DNA from: Circinella minor
Taxonomy: Eukaryota > Mucoromycota > Mucoromycetes > Mucorales > Lichtheimiaceae
DNA length: 64,000 nt
Direction of reading: 5' to 3'
Assembly: GCA_016758965.1 (NCBI GenBank)
Contig: JAEPRB010000135.1
Span: 47,487 to 111,486 of the forward strand
The notes under the pieces were generated by a model that saw only the letters and a program-made list of their open reading frames with translations, did no database searches and was not told the origin of the DNA. The position numbers were made by a program, and so were the translations under genes. Shown here piece after piece: positions 12,598 through 26,000 of the stretch (positions within the stretch are counted from its first letter, which is position 1; each line of letters opens with the position of its first letter).

Positions 12598-13684
12598 AGT
12601 TATCATTTTATATTCTCACAACTGGAAATTATTAGAAGAAAAAAATATATAAATGAAGTCAGTTATTAATGCAGTAATATTTTTTACTCTTTATTTAGAT
12701 GCAACATGCTGCAGGTGTTAATTATTTAGAAAACGGCATTACATTTGCCGAGGCCGAAGATTCTGAACGTTTCTCTCGTATCTTGGCTTCACAGCCACAT
12801 GCATTTGGAGGAGTTCGAACACGTAGTTATCATGCAGCATCCCGTGGGTGGTATATCAACGAAATTTTGAAAAGAGTAGCCGGTGTTACAGTGAATGATG
12901 TTGCTGCTGAATTCAACAAAAAGTATGATATTGAATGGTACCTGCGACCATATCAAGAAGAATATGATGAACGTATTAGTCATTTTTACGGAACTACACC
13001 GTTGATCGAACTCTATCTTTCAATAAAGGAATTGGGTTTTGCGAACTTTATCAAAGCTGTATGGAATCCTGATGAAAACTTTGTCAAAACAGCTGACACT
13101 TACCCTAACAAAACACCAACTCTCGATAGTGGTTCTCTTGCAATACGTAGAATTGAAAGTCCTTCCTATTCTGGTCATACAAATGCTCGTTCAGTAAGTG
13201 CTATCCACTATTACTATATATAAAGCTATCGTATTTACCTGTCGTGTATTGCCTATGGCTTTTTTTTTTAAAAAAAAATTAACCATTGTATATGATATGA
13301 TTATTATTTATTTATTAGATTGCCAAGTTGGCTGCAATGATGGCAAATGAAGGCAAGGCAATTGTGAAGGGTGAACCAGATCTATTCAATGCTAATACAT
13401 ATGCTTTGGTGACTGAGCAAGCCCCATTGGACTTTGATCTATTTTTCAAACGATCAATTAAATTTCTTAAAGGAGGCTGGGGTAATCATGGTGAATTTTT
13501 GGTGGAAGGTGTACAGTTTGTTGGTTGGCCAGGTCTTGGTGGATCTACATTTTTATGGAATGATGAATTAAAAATCGGATTTGCTTACCATATGAACGGT
13601 ATCCCGTCATTTAAATCTCCGGATGATCGAAGCATGTCTATCTTAGCAGAAATTGTAAAGCAGGTTCAAAAGAAAAATAAATAA
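11896..13684 (+). CDS. Beta-lactamase-related serine hydrolase, membrane-anchored
   Basis: Four exons (11896-12336, 12447-12566, 12699-13193, 13319-13684) encode 473 residues. A hydrophobic segment at about 33-50 could anchor the protein, leaving the rest in a secretory or organelle lumen. The family is the serine beta-lactamase/esterase fold (class C-like, LACTB and EstB relatives). The catalytic SxxK motif is SSTK at S142-K145. The second motif, normally Tyr-x-Asn, reads YHA at about Y231, so the asparagine is missing. A glycine-rich third motif (GWPGLGGST) lies near the C terminus. In fungi such proteins are usually esterases or peptidases of unknown substrate. Intron 2 carries a long A tract (12569-12596). 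Confidence 0.85.
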
Positions 13685-14949
13685 TTTACAGTACGGTATC
13701 GTGCAATATAATCTTTGGTTATAAACTTCTAAATTAAAATGCTGTACATTTAACTTTGTAATACTCTTTACACATATTATAACAATAAATGGCCGCCTGA
13801 GCGCGTTATTTATTGTACGTATTTGCAGTATCAATAAGAATGTAAAATTCTCAGCTATCCAGTTTTATTTTTTGTAAACATGGATTGAAAAGTTATATAA
13901 AAAAATATGTAAGTACGTAACTTGCATTTATTATATAACAAGAGCCTTTTTGTAGATATTATGTTAATTTAAATCTCTCAAACAACTTGCCATTAACCAG
14001 CACTTCTAAGAACATTCAATTGGTATATCATGCCACACATACAAGTTGTTATTATGCTTCCTCGTTGTGGAACGTTAAACGGTTGTAGCACACGAATAGG
14101 AGTAGCACACGAACTTTAATGTAATTATGATAGCAGTTGATTAGTTCAACTTTTTTTTGAAATGTTGAATACTATATTATCTCTCCCAGCTTTCTTTCCT
14201 CTGGATTTTTTTATTATTTATACTAGCTTGCAAGATTCTTTTTTTTTCGCTTTATTTTATACATGTTATTATAAGCATTTATACGGACGATACAAAATAT
14301 TCAAATTAGAATACGTTCAGCTTGTTTGTCTTCACAAAAACCGCCGAATATGTATCATTTTATAATAGAGCAGGTCAAAATAAGAGAATGCATTTCAAAC
14401 TAAAAATAGTTTTGTAGTAATTTGAGTTGACTATTATACTATTAAAATAAATTAATATATAGTATAACATGTTATACTATAATAACATAATTAATGAAGA
14501 AATAAATATACAGTATTGTCTGCGAAATCTGTCAAATTCCCAAGACGACTGTTTTTAACCATACTCTTACGTACAGACCTTATAAGTAACGCGATGAAGA
14601 ATAACCCCATTCTATTATAGTCTTTAAAATTTATACTCAATCTTCTAATTCATATATTCGACAATAAGATTGTTCAAAGTTCTGGGGTTAATGAAATATT
14701 CTACGCACTGTCTTGTTTCTTAGAGTCGATGATGTAGCGTCTTTATTATTACAGAAAACGACATTAATGAAAGTGTGAAGCTTAAATGATCATGGAAATC
14801 ACAAATATTATCTTTTTGTCTAGAAGTGTACTAAGAAGCTTACGAGAGTTTGAGGGTGTATTTCTGGTAAAATCAAGTTTAATCACAAAATTGATATCAA
14901 GTACATTTGGCAAGGCCAACTAGCTATGGCTAAATCAAGACTACCAAAA

Positions 14950-14989
<40 letters not shown>

Positions 14990-16518
14990 ATGAGCTAAAG
15001 CAACTACATCACATCCACAGCAATAAATAATATATTATTTGCTAACATTATAACAACATCTAACAGAAGATCCTTATGGTTATAGTGATTTAATTTTTTA
15101 TGTACACTCTTTTATAACATAATAGTGCTCTACCACAGTGTGAACTTTGAAAGATTTATTCATGTCTAAAGAATCACTTTTTGTTAGATGAAATGTACAA
15201 GATTATGATATACATTTACATTGAATGCTGTTGCTATTTAGTTTATTTTAATACTTAATGTCACAAAACGCTTTTACCCATTTATATTATGCTCATATAT
15301 GTGCAGGTGCTAAGGAGCAAGTACTTGTTGCGCTTCTCAGTGTATTTTTTATATACAATTGATAATGCCGGTGTCAGTTATTAATTAGTCACTTGGGAAA
15401 CTAATGAGTAGATTTTACGGTCTTTCAGCTAAATAAAAAGGAAAAAACAAAACTTGTCTATTCACTGTTTTTTGAAAAATGTCGTTTCTATAAACGTTCT
15501 TCGTTAGTAATGAAGACGAAGGCAGAATTTTTTCTGTCATCAAGTCTGTCCGATTGTTGATCTTTTATAAGTAGCTAGGAAATATCTCTCTGACGTAAAA
15601 AATAAAAATAAAAATTGATGAATTCAAGTACCAGTCCCTCAATTCAAGAATTTGATTTGCCATCTTGGAATGTGTATTATATACAATGAAGGTATCCTTC
15701 ATCAAAAAATTTTAATAACTACAGCATAAATGAAAAGTTTATTAAAATAACATGATAGGTATGTATATTCTTCTCCCTCAAATGTCAATAATATCTACGT
15801 ATCAAGTTGAAACAACATCACTAAATGTCGTAACAGGTTATTGCTGGCTGCATCTGTAAAGCATATTATAGTGTCGTTTCTGACGGTAAAGAGCATAGAA
15901 ACAAACGCAACCAGAAGAAACTCAAATAAACAGCACGAAATGATATTGTGCTATGAAAAATGTTGAAACCGTTTAACCAGATTACAATAATATCAATAAA
16001 CAGAGGTTTACCTCCATTAAGTAAAAAGAGTTTTATTTTATGTTTATACAGTAAGTAAAAAAGTGGACCAGATCATGGTAATACTTATGCGAGCTTTTAT
16101 TATTAGCATGATCGTACGTAATAATTACTGTTGCACATGTATGCATATGAATAATTGTATTACCACGAATGGTTTTCACCGATAAAGTAAGTTACATAAT
16201 GATATTATTGTTTAAATTGAGAGAGAGTGGGGGGGGGGAGAAAGGAAGACTCATCATATAATAATAAGAAGGTTCATATGAAACTCTCTATAAAAATGTG
16301 CTTTATAATAATATTAATATTTGTAAAATGATAACACTACAAGACCCGGAACAGTGTGCTTTATATACGGCTTTACTCCACATATAGAAATCCGTGAACC
16401 TTAAACCTTGGTTAACACTCCCTTCTTTGCTTCAACTTTTCTCTTTCTCTCTCTCACACACACAATTTTTTTTTATTCCCATTCAATAACAAAAGATATA
16501 AAATAATCCGTTTCAACC
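13685..16518. other. Gene-poor AT-rich interval with A35 tract
   Basis: No gene supported in 2.8 kb. A 35-bp A tract lies at 14953-14987. Short coding-like frames (for example about 14519-14635 and 15431-15561 on the plus strand) are no longer than chance allows at this base composition. A G9 run occurs near 16230. Confidence 0.4.
14953..14987. repeat. Poly-A tract (A35)
   Basis: Uninterrupted run of 35 A inside a gene-poor interval, flanked by CAAAAAGC on the left and GAATGAGC on the right. It resembles the tail of a retroposed sequence, but I could not identify a body or target-site duplication. Confidence 0.9.
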
Positions 16519-17791
16519 ATGACCGATGTTGAAACAAATGCTCAGCTTGAAAACTCATCCAACGACCTCATAAAAAGTAAATCGACTTGCCGTTTTTTAT
16601 TTTTATTTTTATTTTTTATTTTATTCTAGTTTATTTTCCTGCAACAAGAAAAAAAAAGGAACCCAACTTTTTTTTTTCTTTTGGATTTAATTCTATTTGT
16701 TGACACACCAACATTCACACACGCAACGCACATATATAAATGTATATAATTTGTAGATATTATAGAGGATTTATTCTCATATAGTACAATACGATGGAAA
16801 CGAATACTTGAATATTATTATTTTGAAGACGCCATGTTGTCTTCTCCTATTATGAGTACAGAAGGGATCAGTAATATTCAATAGTACGTCATTTTTTATT
16901 ATAATTATTAAAGAGAATAAATAGATAATAGTATTTTCGTACTTATATATATACATTTATTTTATATACAAAAAAACCATTCAGTGTTTATACAGTATGG
17001 CAAGCTTTAAATCGAACAGCACCGACGATCGACAATATCGTATTTGACGGGTATGTAGTGAAGAAAAGTGATTAATCAGGTTATATTTAACTGGATCATG
17101 ATGTTATTCACGTGTAAAAGTACAAAATAAACTTATTTTATTTTTTATTTTTCTAACAATGGTTTTTTTATTATTATAATAGACGTACAGCTGTGATTCA
17201 TCTTACTCAAAACCTTTCACCAAGTATGTTTCCAGCATTTGTAAAGTTACAAGTTCCTGCTATTACAACTCTTCATTTCCGTGAAACAGAACGAGATAGT
17301 GGATTATTGAAAATTTATCGGCAGGAAGATAGTTGGACTCTTGAAGGTAACTTTCACATGAAAAACATAAAAATAATAATAAGAAAAAGGTTGTGCTATA
17401 ATCAATTAATAAAATATGATTTCATCTAGGTCTTATTCAATCTGTACCACTCATTTCATTTTGGTACAACCACGTTTTACGAGTGATCATGGGCAAGTTA
17501 GTGACAGCAACAGGAGATCTTTTGGATGCTGCCTTACGTCATGCTAATAAAATGTCAATGCGTGGTCGTGAAATTCAACGAAGAAGTCGTGATCTTGCCA
17601 TTGAAAATATGGAAAAATTGGATGAATATAGAGCCAATTTGCATGAAAATTATCTTGAAGGAATTCGTGGATGGAGAGAGAACTACCTTATTGAAGAACA
17701 AGATATAGATGATGAGATTGATTTTAATGAAGGAGAATATCATCATCATCCCCCTATTAAAGAGAGTCGAAATGGAAGCATATCATTTTAA
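16519..17791 (+). CDS. SigF-like NTF2-like domain protein
   Basis: Five exons (16519-16576, 16757-16883, 16985-17050, 17183-17346, 17430-17791) give 258 residues. All junctions are GT-AG with consistent phase. The middle part (about 25-160) reads as an NTF2/SnoaL-like alpha-beta cone: an opening helix (WKRILEYYYFEDAMLSSPI), then strands including AVIHLTQNL and TTLHFRETE, and a strand ending in SWTLEGLIQS. It is followed by a membrane-compatible segment (VPLISFWYNHVLRVIMG) and a charged helical tail. This matches fungal proteins annotated as SigF-like NTF2-like. Their molecular role is not established. The last 30 residues are acidic with a His run. Confidence 0.7.
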
Positions 17792-18189
17792 AGATATCCC
17801 CTTTACCGCCGCTATATATATATTACCATTATCACCGTTATCTTATTATTATTATTATCCACCTCTTCACTTTTTCCCGTACTATGCACATTATAAAAAA
17901 AATAACAACGACAACATACAAGAACAAATATTATTTCATATTATCATACATTCACTTATTAACTTCCATAACAAATCATTCTTATTCCTTCCTCTCCAGC
18001 GTACAAACATATATACACCATCTCACACCACCTCATTAAATAAAATAGTAGTACCTTTTTTTTTTTTTTTGTTCTTTTACTTTTTGTATATTTATTATTA
18101 TCATATCAAACTATATTATTATTCTTTATAAAAAAACATATCGGGTAAAAAAAAGAGAGAATGGGCATGTTATACTTCTTTTCTCTGAT
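17792..18189. other. Convergent 3' flank, no gene
   Basis: AT-rich and pyrimidine-rich sequence between two convergent genes. An open frame over this stretch encodes low-complexity Tyr/Phe/Ile and overlaps the upstream gene's last exon in another frame, so it is not a gene. Confidence 0.5.
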
Positions 18190-20106
18190 CTAATCTAAAG
18201 CGGTAACCGCTTTACAAGAGCTTTGTCTATTATTTGCATCCTTTGGAATCCAGCCTTGTTCCCAACCAAGTAAATAATCCCAATGTGGATTAGCATGGTG
18301 CTCTGTCTTGTAAGTCCAGAAGAACCAACCATAGCTTGCTTCAAAGGCATCCATTTGTCTTTCCACAAAAGATAGTAAAAACTTTTTATAATCATCATCC
18401 CAATTCTTCCAGTCTTCCACACTCTGACAACTACAATCAGGACAGACAGGATGGTCAATCCTCGTATCACCATCGATCAAATTGCCTTCGTAACGAGTAC
18501 CTAGACGAACACCATTCAAATATTTACCACAATCATTGGTTGCAGCAGAAAATTCACCAACCATGGTTGGACCATTATCACGCATAGAATTCTCCAAATC
18601 TTGTTGCCAAGCAATACATGGGAATTTAGATTGTTTTTCGCGTGGCATAGATACCAGATCATCATCAAAAATAAGGTATGTGTGGGTTTCTATATATAAA
18701 TAAATTACGTGTTACAAAATTAAGTAAAATGCAAAGTATTTAATGAGCAGATACATATAAAAAAAAAGGATTCAAGATTTACTTACCAAGAATAACACGT
18801 TTAAAACTCTCATCCTTGAAGAAACCATTCCATGGTGGCATACCCAAGAAACCATCATGATAAGTAAGTAATGGACCTTTATCATCACCCGTTATTTTAC
18901 GAATTTTATCATGACTATCATGATACCATTGCTCAACACGATCCTTTTCAATACGATAAATAGCAGGTTCATTCAATACACCGAAAATGGGAATTACATG
19001 TTCATATCCAGGTTTTTCAAAAAAGAATTTGGTCATCTTGATTACTGTTTCCAATGTCATTTCACCGTATTGTTCACCTTCGGTACCATTGAGCCATCGA
19101 ACAGGTCCTTTTCTTCCAGAGTGATTCCAACCATTTTGTGATCCTGGTGCAGTATGCAATTCAACCATAACACGAAGTCCATATTTTCGTGCCCATTTAA
19201 TAGCTTTCACTAAATAATCCCATGATAAGTTCGGAACAAAAGGTTCACCTTCTACGGGATTGATAGACCAATGACCCATAGGTACACGGACATGATTGAT
19301 ACCCATTTTTTGCATCTTTTCGAAATCTTCTTCGGTGATAAAAGTATCATAATGTTTCTTGAGTTGTTCTTTAGCCTTTTCGGGTCCTAATTTTGCGCAG
19401 AGGGTCCACTCATCCACTACATTGTCTTCAGCTGAAAATTGATCAAATAAGGAAGGTGAAATAAACGGTTCAATGACAAGCCATCCACCTAGATTGACAC
19501 CACGAATAGGATCGACACCATATTTGAAAGCTTGATTAAGAGGAGGAACATGTGGATTTGCTTGTACATTATCATTAATATGTGTATCATCATCATCATC
19601 ACCACTTACGCCTGAAATACCACCATTTTTTGAAGGAGTTGAAGAATCGCCAACAGATTGCTGTGATTTACCACTACGTTGTTCTGATTGATTAGTAGCA
19701 TAAATAGGAACCACAATGGCAACAATAAGAATGGCAAGAACACCACCAGCTAGTAGTGAAGTTTTTAGCTTGTTACGTAAAAACCAATTGCGCGGTGGGG
19801 GCATAGGCTGCGATTTCTCGGCACTGATATCTTCAAATGTGCCAGGAGACCACGAGGCATCCCGATGGGGTAAATTATTTTTGATTTGCTGTCGGCCGAA
19901 ATCACCTTCTTGGTGCGTCATCGGTGGCGGCGGTGGATCTGATTGATCTACAACATAATGATAACACAGAGTAACAAAAAAAGGCGATTTCAAGGGAGTA
20001 GTAGGGGGCAGAATAAAAGAATATACAAATGTTGATGATTAGAATTTTTTTCTATTACAAAATAAACCGTGTAAACTGTTTATACAAATTAAAACTTACT
20101 TTGCAT
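18190..20106 (-). CDS. Type II membrane glucan 1,3-beta-glucosidase (GH5)
   Basis: Three coding exons on the minus strand: a 7-nt exon with the start codon (20106-20100), 19947-18787 and 18689-18190, giving 555 residues. A Pro-rich cytoplasmic N terminus is followed by one helix at about 67-86 and a Ser/Thr/Asp-rich stalk, then a GH5 catalytic domain from about 150. Hallmarks are RGVNLGGWLVIEPF, VRVPMGHW, VELHTAPGSQNGWNHSG, the acid/base Glu in GVLNEPAI (about E329) and the nucleophile in VGEFSAATNDC (about E435). The enzyme releases glucose from beta-1,3-glucan at the cell surface, as in wall remodelling. It resembles membrane-anchored exgD-type enzymes. The in-frame upstream ATG at 19993 would lie inside intron 1. 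Confidence 0.92.
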
Positions 20107-21281
20107 TTTATTATTTTTTAAAAAAAAAAGATTTGTTATAAAACAATAAGGAGGTTAAAAAACGTATAGAAACACATTCAGCAAAGAAAAAAAAAATTGA
20201 AAATAGGGTACTTTTTTATACATGTATCAAATGTAAAAAAAAAAAATCAATATTTATTACGAAAGTTGGTAGATCCATATTGTATTTTGCGAAGAATTTT
20301 ATTCACCTAGTTAAAGAAGAAAAATAAAATGGATTATCTATTTGCTATTAGTAAACAACAGAAAAGAAACTACTTTTAGCTTATATATTTGTTATATATT
20401 GTTATGATGGATGATGTCAAATTATTAATATAGTATCATATAGAGTATAAATCTTGAAGAGGAAGAAAATTATTGTTTGATCGTTAAGAAAAAACCAGAA
20501 GAACCCTTACTACAGCCTGCATAAGTCTTTTGGGACAATAATAATATAAAAGACGGAGGTCATCAATGTGATGTTTTGATTCAACACCCCCCCCTTTTTT
20601 TTTTAACGTCTTCTATTACAATCCTTTAATTGAGAACCCTCTCTCCTTTTGGTCTCTAGTAAACATAGATAACATTATAGTTATGCCAATAAATTTTAAT
20701 AATATATAATTTTTCTCCCTAATAATTTAACTTTGATATTTTTATGACAAAAACAAAAGATAATGATCTCCCAAACTTGTTTGTTATTATGCTGAATTTG
20801 TTTGAAACCGAGGAAAAACCGATTACTATTTTTACATAATTTTTTTTATATTTTGCATCGATGAGAAATAAATAAATAGAAAAAAGAAAACCTTAGTGGA
20901 TCATCAGATTTTATAAATATTTGTATCCTATAATATAATAACTTTGTCCCAAAAATAATAATAATTATATATGTACGTATTTAGTCAGTGCTGTTTATGG
21001 CACGGTACTTTGCATATTGGGAATCCATTTATGCACAGTATTTTTTTTTTTTTTTGCCTGATTCCTGTTTCCCATAATCTTTTCTCCTCCGTTCATTTTA
21101 TTTTGAGGGATATACAGTGTTAATAATTTGTTATATGACCATCCATCCCTTTTCTTTTTCTTTTACCTCTTTCTCTTTCTCTTTCTCTCTTTTTCTTTTT
21201 ATTATTATCTATTATTTATTTGTATAGTCACCACACAACAAAGCGTTAATGTGTGTCACAGTTAACTACTATTAATCCTAA
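20107..21281. other. Divergent intergenic region, no gene
   Basis: AT-rich DNA between head-to-head genes with several A/T homopolymers and a CT-rich tract (21150-21230) close to the downstream start. No coding content seen. Confidence 0.45.
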
Positions 21282-22208
21282 ATGAACAACAGTGTAACAA
21301 CCATCATTTTACCAACAAGCAACGATAATAACAACAAACAAACAACTAATAGTAACAAAAATAATAATCTTTTGCTGTCTACTTCTGTAACACTTGTCAA
21401 AACACAGTTATATCAATGTTGGCTACAAGTATATGGTCCATTATTCTGGATTGTCTCTGCTATGATTTGCTTATATAGCAGTAATAATCGTAATACGGCT
21501 AGTGCTACATCAACGCCACGTTCTCCTGTAGTACGACACTGTTCTTATTATCAACATAATCATCATCACCAGGTAAATTCACTTCAAGTAAAACAAGAAG
21601 GACAAATCAGACGTTGCAATAATAAAAGTGGAGATTATTACGACGAGGGTAAAAATGATGATAGTAATATAATTGACAACAGGATCTCACCATCATCGAC
21701 GTTGCGAGTACGCCATGACCAGCAAGTTGACGATCCCAGATTAGAAGTATTAACAGCTCCGCAATCAAAAAAGTCACTCAGACAATCCTTTAAGCATCAC
21801 ATGCAATCCTTCAAAGGTTCATTAAATCAAGTTGTCAGGCGCTCAACGACACCTTTCCAACGAGATAAAAAACACCCTAATAATAATAGTGATAAAATTA
21901 ATAATACCGACTACCACTATGATGATAATAATGATAATATAAGTGATGAATCTATTGCAATACATCCGCTGGATTTCGGACTACAATCAACTTGTTCATC
22001 AACATCAACGGCAACGTCGTCAATGACAAGGACAAAAGAAGGAAGAGAAAGAAAAAGAAAATCATTTATTAGTACAGTTACAAAATCAAAAAATAATTCA
22101 ATATTTAATCCGTTTCGACGTAAAACAGCACCTGAAATAGATTTCACCATCATCACCACTAACAACAACGACAAAAAGAAAAAGAACAAACACAAAGCTT
22201 CAATTTGA
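21282..22208 (+). CDS. Hypothetical low-complexity protein with one membrane segment
   Basis: Intronless frame of 308 residues, not recognised. The N terminus is Asn/Thr-rich, followed by one hydrophobic segment at about 50-65 (VYGPLFWIVSAMICLYS). The remainder is polar, with His, Asn and Asp runs and a basic, Ser/Thr-rich patch (SKKSLRQSFKHHMQSFKGSL) that could be phosphorylated or bind membranes. The C terminus is Lys-rich (DKKKKNKHKASI). The length, preceding pyrimidine-rich leader and non-random basic motifs support a real gene, but there is no domain. If expressed it would be a membrane protein with a long cytosolic tail. Confidence 0.55.
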   Translation: MNNSVTTIILPTSNDNNNKQTTNSNKNNNLLLSTSVTLVKTQLYQCWLQVYGPLFWIVSAMICLYSSNNRNTASATSTPRSPVVRHCSYYQHNHHHQVNSLQVKQEGQIRRCNNKSGDYYDEGKNDDSNIIDNRISPSSTLRVRHDQQVDDPRLEVLTAPQSKKSLRQSFKHHMQSFKGSLNQVVRRSTTPFQRDKKHPNNNSDKINNTDYHYDDNNDNISDESIAIHPLDFGLQSTCSSTSTATSSMTRTKEGRERKRKSFISTVTKSKNNSIFNPFRRKTAPEIDFTIITTNNNDKKKKNKHKASI

Positions 22209-23020
22209 TACTTCAAAATCCACGTGCTGTAATTCTAAATGATCACACTTAATATTTCTGTCCCTTCCACACGACTCTTTTAGTTGTTTTTTTTTCCCCA
22301 ACTATATTTTTTTCTTCTTGCTCTCTCTCCTCATTCTTCCCCAAAGCATAAAAATCCTTCATCATCATCTTCACCATCATGGTCAATAGCATTATCATAA
22401 CTCATCCAGTCAATTCACTTCTTTTCTAATTAATGACAACATTTTCAAACGCTTTTTTTTTTTTCGAAAAAAGAATCATGATTTTCTTGCTTCAATACGC
22501 AACGTCTAATTGATCAAATATATCATGAAAAAGAAAGAAAGAAAAACTTACATATATAGAATGATTTATTTGTTTTTTTTACACGTTATATTTTGAATAA
22601 AATATATTAGAAATGTGAAAGGACGTTAAGCCCATCCATTTGCAGTTACACCAATCCTCGTCTTGATTTGCCTTGAATGGAAGAAATGAATTTAGTCAGT
22701 CCAACAGACCGGGTGTGTTATGAAGGAACGTGCGGGGCAAAACACACTTTACTCAAAACCCGATAATTCAATACTTCTCACACTAAAATATTAACCAACA
22801 CACTTTTTTTCTTTTAATTATTAAACCTTTTCTCTTTTTCTTTTTCTCTCTCTGAAGCTTTCTTGTTATTTTCGTGTTTCATTCCTCTCCTTTCTTTTTT
22901 TCTTCCCTTTCGTCTTTTTCTAACTAAATACGTCTCATATATATAAAAATTATTATACAGTTCCTTTTCTCATTTACTATCTACATTTTTTAAACATTTA
23001 TATTATTATACTTATACTTG
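22209..23020. other. Intergenic region upstream of EFR3
   Basis: Holds the 3' UTR of the preceding gene and a pyrimidine-rich presumptive EFR3 promoter (22800-22930). A less AT-rich patch at about 22640-22770 could be a regulatory block; I cannot assign it to a gene. Confidence 0.4.
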
Positions 23021-26000
23021 ATGCATCTGTAAGCGGGAATTGATATTACCTATTTAAACTCTTTTTTTTTTTTTTACATTTATGAAACAAATTACTCATC
23101 GGGCCCTTCTTCAACTACTTTGCATTATTTAAAACAGCTACGTTAAACACGCAACCCTCATCAACAACTGTTATCCAGAAAAAGAGGGGGAAAATGGACC
23201 TCGATCGTCCGAACTCAGCTACCTTACATTTTATGCTAGCTCTCGACCTGTCAAGTTGACTAAGGTCGGCATCTTTTTAGAAAACAAAGTAAAACGCGAT
23301 GTATCCAAGAATAGAAAACAGTAATGTTTCCCTCCAAAGTTTTTCTTATTTGTTTGGCGGGAACGTTTTGGCAACAATAATATACACATATACATATTTT
23401 ATATAAAAAGACAAAAAAAAAAAAAAAAAAAAAGGGAAAGTTATCTCACATGTTGGATTTTTTTTTTTTCAGGAACAATCAAGTCTCACTTGAAATTATC
23501 AAGGCACTTATTCAATCATGTCATCGTGATCTCAATTTGTTTTCAAAATATGCTGTAAAAATATTAAGTATGATCCTCGGTACACAAGACCTTGATTTGA
23601 TGGATTTATCTTGCGAAACGGTAATAAAGTCTATTTTTTTTTTTAATTTAAGTGGGTCTGTATTTGGGTATGACGAGAGTGCTTAGTTTGGATTATTAGT
23701 TTATTGTGTTTTGTAGTTATCATGATGGCTCAACACTTGGTGTTGACGCCGAATTCACATCTGATTTTGAAGGTCTTGTCCAAAAGTTTGCCGATTTATG
23801 CAATAATAGTAATTCTGATTCATCCATTAGCTTGAGGTAAATTATATCATAGTAACAAGGAGTACTATAGCAACTTTGTTTTTTGCTACCATGGCAAGCA
23901 AACCATTATAAAACTCATTTTTAATTATAATATTAGTATGCAACATATCGGTCATCGTGCTATTCAAGCTGCGATTTCATCTCAAGCTCTTCATGCTTCC
24001 AATTTTAAGGTTCAACTCGGCCTTATCATGCCTCCTTTGGTCACTACTTTATCCTCTTCATCAACTTCTGCCAATGTCCTCGCCAAAAAGTAAGTGGAAA
24101 TGGAGAGGAAAATAGAAAGGACACACATGGAAAAAGAAATGAGGGAAAATAAATAAATAAATACTGGGGTCTAGGGATTCTCTTCCTTTTGAATTTGAAG
24201 AATTCTAACAGGTCAAAATAATATTACAATGATTAGTGAGTCGGTTGATATACGTCAATCGAGTCTCAACAACAAAAAGTTGGAAGAAGGAGTGATTGAT
24301 ACTTTAGCAGCCAAAAGTGCCAATCTTCTATTCACTCAACTGAGTGGTTCTGCTGTTCGAACAGCTCTCTCCCCATTATTCACTTTTATGGATAACAAAA
24401 AGAAATGGTGGCCACCTAATTTTTCCGTTTCTATCATGGAATTGGTATTAGATGCATTACAACCACAAAACCGATATTTGCTCGTTTCTGAAGTTTTACA
24501 ACAATTGGAACTTTTGTCCAAAGAGAACAAAACTGATGTATCGGAAGAAAAATTAGCTTCTCTCGTTTCAATCCTCGATACCATCTTGAATGCAAGTATA
24601 CCTCTTGTGGGAATTTCAGTACTTGAAGTACTGAATTCCTTATTTAATCATTTGATCAGTGCTCTTCAAGGTCGTTCATTCCGTAACGAACAACCTTCGG
24701 AATCTGAAGGTACGAGCGCCATGTATGAATATGCTATTCATCAAGGTTTAGCTCATAGTATTGGTGGTTTAGCATCTCAAACATATTATCAAAATCAATT
24801 AAATGATGTTACTGGATATATTATTGCCAAGTTACGTGCTGGTACCACATTGAATCAAGTGGATGGATTGCAAATTCATGAATATCGACGTGTCGCATTA
24901 ATTTGTTTGGAACTTATCGTTTCTACAAGTAAAGAGGCTGGAGATGATGATGAATATGTGTCTGAAAATAATATTGCGCTGGGCAGCTGGCTGCCAGCTA
25001 TCAGTTTGCTTACTGATCGAGTGCCTGGTAAGTTTTTTTTTCTATTGAAAGTGCTATACATTCATATGAATAAAATTCTGGTTTAACAGAATAACCTTTC
25101 TCACCTACGTGTTCTCACTCCAATGATGTCTTTTAGAAACAAGAGTTGAATTTGCTCAAACATTGACTCGTTATTTGGAAGCGACGACCAATGAAGCCGA
25201 TTTAATTCCTGAACCTTATCCCAAGCATTTACTTAAGCAACACAGTGATGTTAAATTTGTAGACTATGTACATCAAACAATTATTGATTGGGTACAGATG
25301 CCAAGTTGTAATGTAGGCGATGTGGGCGCCATGTATACATTGCTTTGCGCATTGACCCGTCGATTTGGTGCTGACGGATCCATTCGTACTGTACCTCTTG
25401 TATTCAAATTACAAAGTCTTGTGAAACAAAGTGCTATTAAACAAACTTCACGACAACGTGCTATTGCTGCAACTACTGTGGAGTGGTTTGGTATGGTGGC
25501 TCATATGCATCAAATCAGTCCATTGCAAGACTATCTCAAGGGATTAAAGGATGATCGTGTGGCACATAAGGAGTATTCGCCTATCTTTTTGCCAGAAATT
25601 GCACCTACTGTAGATCATATTAATAATTTTGAAGAATTGGAGCCTGAAAATACAACAGTAGTTGATAAATTTATTGATCGTCATGTTGTGGTTGAGATCC
25701 TTTCCAAGGATGGACCATTGCGAGATGAAGAAGATACACATGGTTTGGATTTAGAAAGCAAGTTATATGTTGAATGGGGATCGGAAGCATTTGGTATGTT
25801 CTTTATATAACTCTTTCTTTTTTTTTTCGACTTTGGATTGGAGGGATTAAAATGTAACCATTCATTTTTTTATTAGTGAACCAGGAACGATCATTTAGAA
25901 TTCGTGCTTCCCGTGACTTGGATGATGTTAAACCTAAACTTGTAACTCCTTGGACTGGTGCAGAATTTGATGTAAGAGAAGGAAAAAAAAACGACATATT

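Noticed and set aside
17709..18131. 140-codon frame overlapping the end of the NTF2-like gene
   Set aside because: It runs through the known last exon in another frame and then reads low-complexity 3' untranslated sequence.
19947..19993. Alternative ATG at 19993 for the GH5 gene
   Set aside because: This segment reads as intron with an AG at 19949-19948; the 7-nt exon at 20106-20100 with a GTAAGT donor gives a better start.
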